In this document: positions 14,823-22,356 of the stretch, one piece after another
Numbering within the stretch: the first letter of the stretch is position 1
How the letters are laid out: every line of letters begins with the position of its first letter
NCBI GenBank assembly: GCA_964195155.1
Contig: CAXMOP010000097.1
Span: 1 to 32,338 of the forward strand
Reading direction: 5' to 3'
DNA: 32,338 nucleotides
From: JACZST01 sp964195155
GTDB lineage: Bacteria > Actinomycetota > Acidimicrobiia > Spongiisociales > UBA5794
The notes under the pieces: generated by a model
Told to the model about the DNA's origin: nothing
Database searches by the model: none
The model's input: the letters and a program-made list of their open reading frames with translations, nothing else
Position numbers and translations under genes: made by a program

Positions 14823-16201
14823 CGCAACGCCCCCTCCAGGAGCCCACCGGCGGTCGTCGAGGCCACGATGAGCGGCGTCGGCGTTGCCTCCCTGACCTCG
14901 GCGAGGCTCACATCGTCGAGGAAGGTGTCGCCGGACAACGCAATGTCCGGGATCAGATATCGACCGGCAGGCTCGGTGTCGGCCCCGATAGTGCGGATCA
15001 CATCGCTGCCGGTCATGAGTCCTGCGACACCGGTGTTGCCACCGAAGAAGTCGTTGGGGACGGTGAGGAGCCGCAGCGGCCGCTCGGCCATGCGTCCCAG
15101 CCGATCGAGCACCGGTCGCAGCGCCATCTCACCGTAGGTGCCGGTCAAGACCGCAACCGGCCCGATGTTCCCGTGCGGGTCGTCTCCGGCGTGCTTGCTC
15201 GCCCGGTAGAACTCACCGGGAGCCGACGGGATCGTGCGCCACTCCCCGGTCACGATCGGCGGTGCCTCGCCATTCCCGCCCTCGAGGGCCTCGAGCTCGT
15301 CATAGAACGCCCGAACCATGCCGATGCCGTTCTCGTGCTGGGCGAAACCCTCATACGCCCCGGTCGCAGGGATGCCGACCTCACCCCGCAGGTACAGCTC
15401 GTCGGATGCGAAGAACATCCTGCGCCCAACCAGATCGAGCGCCCGGTCCTGCCAGAAATGCACCGCCTCGAGATCTACCGCTGCCTCCTCCCGACTGTGG
15501 ACATACAGATGCTCCTCGGTGTTGAATCGAGAGAGCCCGAGCGGAACGATCCCGACCGACGAGAGCTTTGGGTATCTCGCCAGGATTTCCGCGGCGGTGC
15601 GCTCGAATACCGCCCCGTTGTTGATGCCGGGACACAGCACCACCTGTCCGTGGACGGTGACCCCCCGATCGAGCAGGGCGCGAAGCCAGCGCAGCGACGT
15701 GCCACCTCGCGGATTGCGCAACATCCGCGACCGGACCTCGGGGTCGGTGGCATGGATCGACACGTACAACGGCCCGAGCCGCTCCTCGACGACCCGGGCC
15801 AGGTCGAGCTCGGTGAACCGGGTCAGGGTGGTGAAGTTGCCGTAGAGGAACGACAGGCGATAGTCGTCGTCCTTGAGGTAGAGCGTCTTGCGCATGCCGG
15901 GCGGGAGCTGGTAGATGAAGCAGAACTCGCAATGGTTGTCACAGGTCTGGACCCGGTCGAAGATCGATGCGTTCAACCGAAGACCCACCGGGTCACCCGC
16001 CGCCTTGTCGAGTCGAACCAGCGATTCGTCACTCCCCCGCAGGACGGTCAGCTCGGGGTCTGGGTCGTCGATCAGCTGCTGGTACTCGATGACATCGGTG
16101 GGGACGACGCCGTTGACGGCGACCAGTTCGTCGCCAATGACAAGCCCTGCCTTTTCGGCGGGACTTCCCGGGACGACCTCGAGCACGGTTGGTTGGGACA
16201 T
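14819..16201 (-). CDS. DUF512 radical SAM protein with N-terminal PDZ domain
   Basis: A 460-residue protein. Residues 1-65 form a PDZ-like domain (VVPGSPAEKAGLVIGDELVA). A radical SAM cluster motif C87-x3-C91-x2-C94 (CDNHCEFCF) follows, and the C-terminal DUF512 domain includes LTGTYGEMALRPVLDRL and LTVPNDFFGGNTGVAGLMTG. The family is widespread in Firmicutes and actinobacteria and often lies beside der, as here. A role linked to translation or ribosome assembly has been suggested only from this context. The ATG at 16201 has no Shine-Dalgarno sequence; a TACCAT box ten bases upstream suggests a near-leaderless transcript. A longer frame reaches 16498 but is not protein-like. Confidence 0.88.
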   Translation of the reverse strand: MSQPTVLEVVPGSPAEKAGLVIGDELVAVNGVVPTDVIEYQQLIDDPDPELTVLRGSDESLVRLDKAAGDPVGLRLNASIFDRVQTCDNHCEFCFIYQLPPGMRKTLYLKDDDYRLSFLYGNFTTLTRFTELDLARVVEERLGPLYVSIHATDPEVRSRMLRNPRGGTSLRWLRALLDRGVTVHGQVVLCPGINNGAVFERTAAEILARYPKLSSVGIVPLGLSRFNTEEHLYVHSREEAAVDLEAVHFWQDRALDLVGRRMFFASDELYLRGEVGIPATGAYEGFAQHENGIGMVRAFYDELEALEGGNGEAPPIVTGEWRTIPSAPGEFYRASKHAGDDPHGNIGPVAVLTGTYGEMALRPVLDRLGRMAERPLRLLTVPNDFFGGNTGVAGLMTGSDVIRTIGADTEPAGRYLIPDIALSGDTFLDDVSLAEVREATPTPLIVASTTAGGLLEGALR

Positions 16202-16303
16202 TGGAAGCGAAATGGTACCCACGGGGACGCTGTTTCCGGCTACCCCTATCCTTGGCGCCAGTGCCGAGAACCGTTGTGTCGGAAGCGAAGCGAAGCTGAT
16301 GAG

Positions 16304-16391
16304 GGGTTCTTCGATCATGCCCGAGTATCGACAGCACCCCTCGATCGAAGAACCCTCACAAGGGCCCCAGCGGCTCGCCGCCGGAGGCGGC
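16304..16391. promoter_or_regulatory. Hairpins in the ispH / DUF512 divergent region
   Basis: GGGTTCTTCGATC (16304-16316) and GATCGAAGAACCC (16343-16355) form a perfect 13-base-pair stem around a 26-base loop. GCCGCC-GGA-GGCGGC (16377-16391) forms a second, shorter stem. Both lie within the 232 bases between the divergent starts and would be in the ispH leader if transcription begins upstream of them. They may be an operator or an RNA element. Confidence 0.4.
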
Positions 16392-16433
16392 AAGAGCGGA
16401 AGCATTGCCCATCTGTAAAAGCGACCACAGCTA

Positions 16434-17480
16434 ATGCCCAGAACAGTTGTACTCGCCGAGCCGCGCGGTTTCTGTGCCGGCGTGGAAATGGCAATCAAGG
16501 CGCTGACCTGGATGGTTCAGGTCTTTGAGCCGCCGGTGTACTGCTACCACGAGATCGTGCACAACGCGGCGGTCGTTGCCGCATTCGAACGCGCCGGCGT
16601 GGTGTTCGTCGGTGACATGGATGAGGTTCCCGAGGGCAGCCCGATCATGCTGTCGGCCCACGGCTCAGCGCCGGATGTGGTCACCGCCGCCGAAGGGCGC
16701 TCGGCCGTCCTCATCGATGCAGTCTGCCCACTCGTCACCAAGGTGCACCACGAGATGCGCCGCATGTCGTCGCAAGGCTTTGACATCATCTACGTGGGCC
16801 ACGAGGGCCACGACGAGGCGATCGGCGCCCTGGCCGAGGCCCCGGGCTCGGCAATGCTGATCGATCCCGAGGTCGGCCTCGATGCCTTCACGCCGCAAGA
16901 CCCTGCCAAGGTGGCGCTGCTGGCCCAGACCACTCTCGGGCTCTATGAGTGGGAGGGCGTGCTCGAAGCGGCGCGGAACCAGTTTCCCGGCGTGCGGACG
17001 GCCCGCAAGAGCGACCTGTGTTACGCCACGACGAACCGCCAGGAGGCAATCCAGCGTATCGCAGAAGTAGCCCCGGTGATCCTGGTGATTGGGTCGGAAA
17101 ACTCGTCGAACACGCAGGCGCTGGTGCGAGTGGCGCGGAACGCCGGGGTCGAGGCCCACCGCATCGACGGCCCGGAGAGCGTTGACCCCGCATGGTTCGA
17201 CGGTGTCGAGGTGGTAGGGGTCACCGCGGGCGCATCGGCACCCGATCAGCGGGTGCAGGCGGTCATCGACGCTGTGGCCCCAACCGATGGCGTTGAACTG
17301 CTGCGAGTCACCGACGAGGACGAGTACTTCCCGCTGCCACCACGGCTGCGCCGCTTTGTCGAGACGCTGCAAGCCCTGGTAGAAGGTGGGTTTGCCGCGC
17401 GCACGCTCGGCGAGCCCGGCCCGATCGACGAGGACCGCGACTGGGGTGCGACCGAGGCGCTCGACCTCATCGAGGTCTAG
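16434..17480 (+). CDS. ispH: 4-hydroxy-3-methylbut-2-enyl diphosphate reductase
   Basis: A 348-residue IspH (LytB), the last enzyme of the MEP isoprenoid pathway, making IPP and DMAPP. The three cysteines of the iron-sulfur cluster are C14 (RGFCAGV), C98 (DAVCPLV) and C196 (SDLCYATTNRQ). Substrate-binding histidines are H43 (HEIVHN) and H76 (SAHG), and YVGHEGHDE lies in the third. Length is slightly above the E. coli enzyme. The start ATG has no Shine-Dalgarno sequence; no better start exists since residues from PRTVVLAEPRGF are conserved. It is divergent from the DUF512 operon and convergent with cmk; its stop codon touches a heptamer repeat. Confidence 0.97.
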   Translation: MPRTVVLAEPRGFCAGVEMAIKALTWMVQVFEPPVYCYHEIVHNAAVVAAFERAGVVFVGDMDEVPEGSPIMLSAHGSAPDVVTAAEGRSAVLIDAVCPLVTKVHHEMRRMSSQGFDIIYVGHEGHDEAIGALAEAPGSAMLIDPEVGLDAFTPQDPAKVALLAQTTLGLYEWEGVLEAARNQFPGVRTARKSDLCYATTNRQEAIQRIAEVAPVILVIGSENSSNTQALVRVARNAGVEAHRIDGPESVDPAWFDGVEVVGVTAGASAPDQRVQAVIDAVAPTDGVELLRVTDEDEYFPLPPRLRRFVETLQALVEGGFAARTLGEPGPIDEDRDWGATEALDLIEV

Positions 17481-17511
17481 GAGTCGCGAGTCACGAGTCG
17501 CGAGTCACGAG
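17481..17511. repeat. Heptanucleotide tandem repeat, about 4.4 units of GAGTCRC
   Basis: GAGTCGC and GAGTCAC alternate from 17481, directly after the ispH stop. On the other strand the repeat supplies the TGA stop codon of cmk (17507-17505). A longer copy lies at 24241-24303. Confidence 0.85.
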
Positions 17512-18503
17512 CTTCCGAATTCGACGGCGGCGTCGAGCAGATCGGTCAAGGGATCCCGCAGATCCTCGTCCCACTGGTCGATCGTGACGTATCGGACCTG
17601 GCTCCCGTCACCTTCGAGCAGTCCTTGAGGGTCGGGCAGGTCTCGGCCGTGCTCGAGGCCTAGTTTCACCGAGTCCTCGCCTGGGAAGATTCCCGCCACA
17701 TAGCCGGCCTCAGGATGGTGATAGCCCAGCCCTCCCCACCCCAGGTTGATCTTCTCGGTCGACTGGGATACTGCAGAGCGGACAACCCCGCGCAGGATCC
17801 GGGTCAGCTCCACCGTCTCCGGCGAATGCTCGTCGAGCAGGGCCGAATCCGCGAGCGCCACCGCCTCGGCAATGCGGCGGAGGGCAAGCTCGGTAACCCG
17901 ATCCACAGACAGCTCGCCGGTGTCGATGACCACCGCATCATGGGCCGGGCGCAGCGGCGACGTTTCTCGTGTCGAGTCGCGGTGGTCCCTGGCGCGGAGC
18001 TCGTCGGCGATCTCTTCGACGGTTCTCCCCGCGGCCTCATCGTCCATGGCACGCCTGGCGGCTCGAACCTCCGGGCTTGCCGTGAGGTATACCTTCACCA
18101 GCGAATCGGGGAAGACCACGGTCCCGATGTCGCGTCCTTCCACCACGCCGGATCCACCACGCTCGGCGACCCACGAACGCTGCAGCGCAACGATGCGCTC
18201 CCGTACCTCGGGATGCCGCGCCACCACGCTCGACGCTTCCGTCGCCGCTTCCGACCGAATCTCGGTGGTCACGTCTTCCCCATTGAGCATGACGGCCGCT
18301 CCGTCGAAATACAGCTCGACCCCCTCGACGGACCGGAGCACCGCGTCCGGGTCGGAGAGATCTCCTCCCGCACGCAACACCACGAGTGCCGCAGCCCGAT
18401 AGGTGGCGCCGGTGTCGAGGTGCGGGAGGTCGAGGGCCTCGGCGACGGCTCCGGCCACAGTCGATTTCCCTACTCCCCCCGGTCCATCGATTGCGACAAC
18501 CAC
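17505..18503 (-). CDS. cmk: Cytidylate kinase fused to a DUF1801 domain
   Basis: Residues 1-220 are a complete cytidylate kinase: P-loop GPGGVGKST at 7-15, LDTGATYRAAAL at 29-40, VVEGRDIGTVVFPD at 120-133 and RDHRDSTRETSPL at 172-184. It phosphorylates CMP and dCMP. Residues from about 229 to 322 form a second domain (EKINLGWGGLGYHHPEAGY, GIFPGEDSVKLGLEHG, LLEGDGSQVRYVTI) typical of DUF1801, a family that includes the frataxin-like Bacillus YdhG/Fra. The frame is continuous with no internal start, so this is a true fusion. It starts at GTG 18503, inside the end of aroA, and ends within a heptamer repeat. Cmk alone is normally 215-235 residues. Confidence 0.9.
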   Translation of the reverse strand: MVVAIDGPGGVGKSTVAGAVAEALDLPHLDTGATYRAAALVVLRAGGDLSDPDAVLRSVEGVELYFDGAAVMLNGEDVTTEIRSEAATEASSVVARHPEVRERIVALQRSWVAERGGSGVVEGRDIGTVVFPDSLVKVYLTASPEVRAARRAMDDEAAGRTVEEIADELRARDHRDSTRETSPLRPAHDAVVIDTGELSVDRVTELALRRIAEAVALADSALLDEHSPETVELTRILRGVVRSAVSQSTEKINLGWGGLGYHHPEAGYVAGIFPGEDSVKLGLEHGRDLPDPQGLLEGDGSQVRYVTIDQWDEDLRDPLTDLLDAAVEFGSS

Positions 18504-19765
18504 ACCGCCTCCAGCGTGTCGTAGAACGTCGGCCAGGATACGGCGGCGGCCGAAGCGCCATCGATCGTGACCGGGCCGGTGGCGGCGGTGGCGGCAACGC
18601 CGGCAGCCATCGCGATTCTGTGGTCGCCGGAGGCCGAGACCACCCCGGAGTCGAGGCGGCCGGTGCCGGTGATGGCAAACCCATCGTCGGTAGCTTCGGC
18701 CACTCCTCCGAGGGCTCGGATCATTGCCACCGTCGAGGCGATTCGGTTGCTCTCCTTGACGCTCAATTCCGCGGCGTCCCTCACCACGGTGGTGCCCTCG
18801 GCGTAGGCGGCGAGCACGGCAACGAGTGGAAGCTCGTCGATGGCGCGGGCGGCGAGTGGTCCGGAGACTTCGATGCCGCGCAGCCCGCGACCGGTTACCG
18901 ACACCACGCCGGTCGGATCACCGTGGATGGCCCCCGTGACCTCGCCAACCACGTCGGCCCCCATGTGCTCGAGGATCGACAGCATGCCGAGCCGGCCGGG
19001 GTTCAACGACACGTCGGGGGTGGCTACCCGGGCGCCTTCGACGATCGCCGCCGACGCCCACAGGTAGGCGGCGCTCGACGGGTCGCCGGGAATCTCGTAC
19101 TCGGTCGCAGGGATCAGCCCCGGATCGATACGAAACACAGTGCCGTCCTCGCTGTGTCCAAGCCCGAAGGCTTCGAGCCACCGCTCGGTGTGGTCCCGGT
19201 AGCCGGGAGGGCTCTGCACCGTGGAAGACCCCTCGGCCTGAAGAGCGGCGAGCTCGAAGGCGGTTCGCACCTGTGCCGACGGCAGATCGATCATGGCCGA
19301 GCCCCCGACCAACCCACCTCCACCCGTGATCACCGGCGGGTGCCCGTCCTGGCCCACCCGAACGGCGGCTCCTAACACCGAAAGCGGTGCCACGAGGCGA
19401 TTCATTGGCCGCCGCATCAAAGACTCATCTCCGACGAACGTGGTCTGAAACGGTCGGCCCGCAGCAGCACCGGCGAGCAGGCGGATCGTGGTTCCGGAGT
19501 TACCGCAGTCGATCGGATTCTCGGGGGCTTGCCAGGGTCGCCCCGTGATGCGGTGCCGATCCGCGGCGACACCGAACGCGCGCATAGCCCGCAGGGTTGC
19601 ACCGACGTCGCCTCCGGGGGCTAGGCCACTGAGCCGGCTTTCCCCGTCGGCCATTGCGGAGAAGATCACCGCTCGGTGCGACAGAGACTTATCGCCCGGT
19701 ATGCGGACCCCGGTGGCAAAACCTCCGTCTGGTGGGGTTACCACCCTGATGTCATCGCTACTCAT
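18470..19765 (-). CDS. aroA: 3-phosphoshikimate 1-carboxyvinyltransferase (EPSP synthase)
   Basis: A 431-residue EPSP synthase, sixth step of the shikimate pathway, joining PEP and shikimate-3-phosphate. Motifs: PGDKSLSHR at 23-31, the PEP-binding DCGNSGTTIRLLAG at 86-99, SAQVRTAFELAAL, DPSSAAYLWASAA, LSVKESNRI, SGDHRIAMA and the C-terminal SWPTFYDTL. The ATG at 19765 overlaps the end of rluB by eight bases, and the gene overlaps cmk by 34 bases, so translation of all three is probably coupled. The DGGFATGVRIPGDKSL opening and NSGTT signature look closer to class I than class II, but I cannot settle the class. Confidence 0.96.
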   Translation of the reverse strand: MSSDDIRVVTPPDGGFATGVRIPGDKSLSHRAVIFSAMADGESRLSGLAPGGDVGATLRAMRAFGVAADRHRITGRPWQAPENPIDCGNSGTTIRLLAGAAAGRPFQTTFVGDESLMRRPMNRLVAPLSVLGAAVRVGQDGHPPVITGGGGLVGGSAMIDLPSAQVRTAFELAALQAEGSSTVQSPPGYRDHTERWLEAFGLGHSEDGTVFRIDPGLIPATEYEIPGDPSSAAYLWASAAIVEGARVATPDVSLNPGRLGMLSILEHMGADVVGEVTGAIHGDPTGVVSVTGRGLRGIEVSGPLAARAIDELPLVAVLAAYAEGTTVVRDAAELSVKESNRIASTVAMIRALGGVAEATDDGFAITGTGRLDSGVVSASGDHRIAMAAGVAATAATGPVTIDGASAAAVSWPTFYDTLEAVWLSQSMDRGE

Positions 19766-20483
19766 CCACCGCTCCGTACAGCCTGCGGATCTCGTCGATC
19801 GTCAACGGGCGCCAGGTCCCGGGCTTCAGACTGGGATCGCGCAGCGAACCGATCGCGGTGCGGATCAACCGCTGAACCGGGTAGCCAACCGCAGCGAGCA
19901 TCCTGCGCACGATGCGGTTCCTCCCCTCCCCCATCACGACCTCCACTATCGAGGTGGTGTCGCTCCGGTCGATGATCTTGGCGCTCACCGCTTGTGCGGG
20001 GCCGTCGTCGAGGAGGACGCCCTCGGTCAGAACCTCGATCGATGCCGTGTCGACTATGCCTTCCACCAGCGCAACATACGTCTTACGGATTCCGTACCGG
20101 GGGTGGGTCAAGTGGAGGGTGAGGTCGCCGTCGTTGGTGAGAATGATGAGCCCCTCCGAGTCGGCGTCGAGCCGTCCAATGGGAAAGACCCGAGCTTCCT
20201 TGTCCACCAGGTCGACGACGGTTGGCCTTCCCTGCGGATCGCTCACCGTGCTCACCACACCCACCGGCTTGTAAACGAGGTGGTAGACGAGATCGGGTGC
20301 GACCGGGAGCGGAACGCCGTCGATCCTGATGTCGACGGTTTCCGGATCGACCCGCTGACCGAGCCGTGCCGGCGCACCGTCGACGGTTACCCGCTGTGCC
20401 TCGATGAGGTCCTCGGCGGCTCGGCGCGACGCGTAACCCGAGCGGGCGATCAGCTTGTGGATTCGTTCGACGGTGGGCGAAAT
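19758..20483 (-). CDS. rluB: rRNA pseudouridine synthase RluB/RsuA family, probable ATT start
   Basis: The protein has an S4 RNA-binding domain (VERIHKLIARSGYASRRAAE and LIEAQRVTVDG) followed by the RsuA/RluB catalytic domain, with the catalytic aspartate about D106 in GRLDADSEGLIILTNDGDL. It isomerises a uridine in 23S rRNA. The frame holds no ATG, GTG or TTG before the S4 domain. The only sensible start is ATT at 20483-20481, preceded by GGAG with a five-base gap, giving 241 residues, a normal length. A GTG at 20264 would remove the whole S4 domain. It overlaps the scpB end by 34 bases and the aroA start by eight. Confidence 0.88.
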   Translation of the reverse strand: MSPTVERIHKLIARSGYASRRAAEDLIEAQRVTVDGAPARLGQRVDPETVDIRIDGVPLPVAPDLVYHLVYKPVGVVSTVSDPQGRPTVVDLVDKEARVFPIGRLDADSEGLIILTNDGDLTLHLTHPRYGIRKTYVALVEGIVDTASIEVLTEGVLLDDGPAQAVSAKIIDRSDTTSIVEVVMGEGRNRIVRRMLAAVGYPVQRLIRTAIGSLRDPSLKPGTWRPLTIDEIRRLYGAVDE

Positions 20484-21025
20484 GGCCGCTCCAGTGTTTC
20501 CACGATTTCGGCAGGCGGGACATGGTCGGCGAGTGGTGGGAGATCGGCGAGCGAGTTCACCCCGAGCTTCGTCAGCATCAGCTCGGTCGTACCGTACAGC
20601 AGTGCCTGGCCCGGACCGGGTGCATGACCGATCTCTTGCACCAGCCCGCGGCGTTGCAGCGTGCGCAATGCCCGCTCCGAATCGACCCCGCGGATCTCAC
20701 CGACCTGTCCCCGCGACACCGGCTGCTTGTAGGCGACGACGGCGAGGGTCTCCAACGCAGCATTGGAGAGTCGGGTGGCTTTCTCCGATGCGGCAAACTG
20801 TTCGAGAAACGGCTTGGTCTCCGGCGCGGTGTAGAACCGCCAGCCGCCACCGACCTGGCGCAGGACCAGGCCTCCGTTTCGAGCAGCAAACTCGTCGCGA
20901 AGCTCGCTGAGGGTCTCGGCAATCTCGGTCCGTGGGGCCTCGATCACCTCGGCAAGATCGGTCTCGGAGACGGGCGCCTCGGCCACGAACAGGATGGCCT
21001 CGATGGCCGCACGGGTATCGCTCAC
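20450..21025 (-). CDS. scpB: Segregation and condensation protein B
   Basis: A 191-residue ScpB with two winged-helix domains (AAIEAILFVAEAPVSETDLA, and LSNAALETLAVVAYKQPVSR with GQVGEIRGVDSERALRTL). It ends in a low-complexity tail. ScpB dimers bind ScpA and the SMC ATPase to form bacterial condensin. The GTG start overlaps the scpA stop as GTGA, and the end overlaps rluB, the standard scpA-scpB-rluB order. Confidence 0.96.
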   Translation of the reverse strand: MSDTRAAIEAILFVAEAPVSETDLAEVIEAPRTEIAETLSELRDEFAARNGGLVLRQVGGGWRFYTAPETKPFLEQFAASEKATRLSNAALETLAVVAYKQPVSRGQVGEIRGVDSERALRTLQRRGLVQEIGHAPGPGQALLYGTTELMLTKLGVNSLADLPPLADHVPPAEIVETLERPFRPPSNESTS

Positions 21026-21795
21026 GGTGTGTCCTCTCCTTGCATGAGTGCGTCGAATCGCTCGGTGGCGTCACCCTCGCTGTAGCCGACCAGGATCGGG
21101 GCGAAACGGTCCTCCTGGGATACCTGCACGATCCCCCACCTGGCCAGCTCGAGGAGCCCGAGAAAGTAGGCGACGACCTCGTATGAGCTCTGACAATGCT
21201 CCACGAGGTCATCGAAATCGGCCTCGATCGTCGAGGCCATGCGATGCTGTAAGTCCAAGATGGCATCCTGCACCGATGGCAGCTCGAGAGCGAGGTGGTC
21301 GGTGTCCGGCTCCTCGTAAGCGCCGGCGAAAACCCGCTCCGCAATGGCGCCGAGACCCTCCGCATCCAGCGGTAAGACGAGCTCGGGCGGCGGCGGGGTG
21401 ACATCCTCCAACCCGACGTTGCGGGCGACGAAGCGCCGCTCCGCCTCGAAGCGATGAGCAAGAACCGCAGCCACATCCTTGAAGGTGAGGTTCATCAGCA
21501 GAAGGGACAGCAGCCGGTCTCGCTCCCCGGCGAGGAGGAGCTCATCGTCGAGTTCGAACCCATGGTCGTCGGGGAGTAAGTGGCGGGCCTTCAGCTGAAT
21601 GAGCGTCGACGCGATAGCGAGAAACTCGCTCGTGACGCCCAGATCGAGGTTTCGCATCACGTCGAGGTAATCGAGGTACTCCCCGACGAGATCGCTGAGG
21701 CTGAGCTCGGTGATCTCGACCTGATGGGACGTGATGAGCTGCAAGAGGAGGTCGAGGGGCCCCTCGAAGACCCTGGTCTTCACTTCATAAGTCAC
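21022..21795 (-). CDS. scpA: Segregation and condensation protein A
   Basis: A kleisin subunit of the SMC-ScpAB complex. The conserved opening YEVKTRVFEGPLDLLLQLIT is followed by EITELSLSDLVGEYLDYLDV and EFLAIASTLIQLKARHLLP. The C-terminal winged helix ends in VVAYFLGLLELARWGIVQV. I start at GTG 21795, which gives 257 residues and places the conserved sequence at the N-terminus. A longer start at 21885 would draw 30 residues from the neighbouring repeat element, which is unlikely to be real. No clear Shine-Dalgarno sequence is present. This is the first gene of a five-gene overlapping operon, so its promoter must lie in or beyond the repeats upstream. Confidence 0.93.
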   Translation of the reverse strand: MTYEVKTRVFEGPLDLLLQLITSHQVEITELSLSDLVGEYLDYLDVMRNLDLGVTSEFLAIASTLIQLKARHLLPDDHGFELDDELLLAGERDRLLSLLLMNLTFKDVAAVLAHRFEAERRFVARNVGLEDVTPPPPELVLPLDAEGLGAIAERVFAGAYEEPDTDHLALELPSVQDAILDLQHRMASTIEADFDDLVEHCQSSYEVVAYFLGLLELARWGIVQVSQEDRFAPILVGYSEGDATERFDALMQGEDTP

Positions 21796-21830
21796 GACGG
21801 GGATGGTATCGGGCACCGACGGCGAAACGA

Positions 21831-22044
21831 TTCTTTGCCTCCCCCTCAGGGGGAGTGCCGAGCGCAGCGAGGCGGAGGGGGTCAAGGCGTTGTCGCGACC
21901 ACGCCTTGACCCCCCCTCGCCTCCCTACGGACGGGACTCCCCCTGAGGGGGAGCAAAAGAAGAGGGCCGCTACCCCACGGCTTAACCCCCCTCCCCGCCT
22001 GTTTTCTCCCGTCTCGCGGGGGGTGCCGAACGCAGCGAGGCGAC
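21831..22044. repeat. Inverted-repeat element, copy 1 (about 214 bases, with a partial copy at its end)
   Basis: It opens TTCTTTGCCTCCCCCTCAGG and continues with GTGCCGAGCGCAGCGAGGCG. An internal hairpin has the 14-base arm GGGGGTCAAGGCGT paired with ACGCCTTGACCCCC around a short loop. CTCCCCCTGAGGGGGAG lies toward the end, so the outer parts pair as well. Near 22018-22043 a second GGTGCCGAACGCAGCGAGGC is a truncated extra copy. It repeats at 22045. Confidence 0.8.
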
Positions 22045-22216
22045 TTCTTTGCCTCCCCCTCAGCTCAGGGGGAGGTGCCGAGTGCCAGCGAGGCGGAGGG
22101 GGTCAAAGCGTTGTCGCGACCACGGTTTGACTCCCCTCCCCTCCCTACGGTCGGGACTCCCCCCTGAGGGGGGAGCCAAAGAGAGGTCCGCTACGCCACG
22201 GCTCAACCCCCTCCGC
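22045..22216. repeat. Inverted-repeat element, copy 2
   Basis: It repeats copy 1 from TTCTTTGCCTCCCCCTCAG through the trailing CGCTACGCCACGGCTCAACC, with small differences such as an inserted GCTCA in the first palindrome and weaker pairing of the central arms. The two copies lie in direct order, about 214 bases apart. Confidence 0.8.
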
Positions 22217-22221
22217 TCCTC

Positions 22222-22356
22222 CTGATCGGCCTCCCGGCAGCCGTTGCAATCTTCTGGCGGAAGGTCCCGGGCTTCCTGCTCGGCATGGGGCTCACGATCG
22301 CACTCTTCGCCGTTCTGCCGACCGGGTGCCGGATCCTGCTGTCGTTACGCGGCTGA
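22222..22356 (+). pseudogene. C-terminal remnant of a membrane protein
   Basis: Directly after the second repeat copy, a plus-strand frame reads LIGLPAAVAIFWRKVPGFLL, then GMGLTIALFAVLP and ends SLRG. It looks like two membrane helices of a real protein. There is no suitable start codon before the frame runs into repeat sequence. The repeats may have replaced the start of the gene. It overlaps the end of the convergent gene by 12 bases. The family is not recognised. Confidence 0.35.

Noticed and set aside
13713..16528. Long plus-strand frames (13713-15137, 15173-16528) opposite der and the DUF512 gene
   Set aside because: Both lie antisense to genes with clear motifs and have no recognisable domains.
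21796..21885. ScpA starting at 21885
   Set aside because: The extra residues come from the repeat element and differ from the conserved ScpA start.
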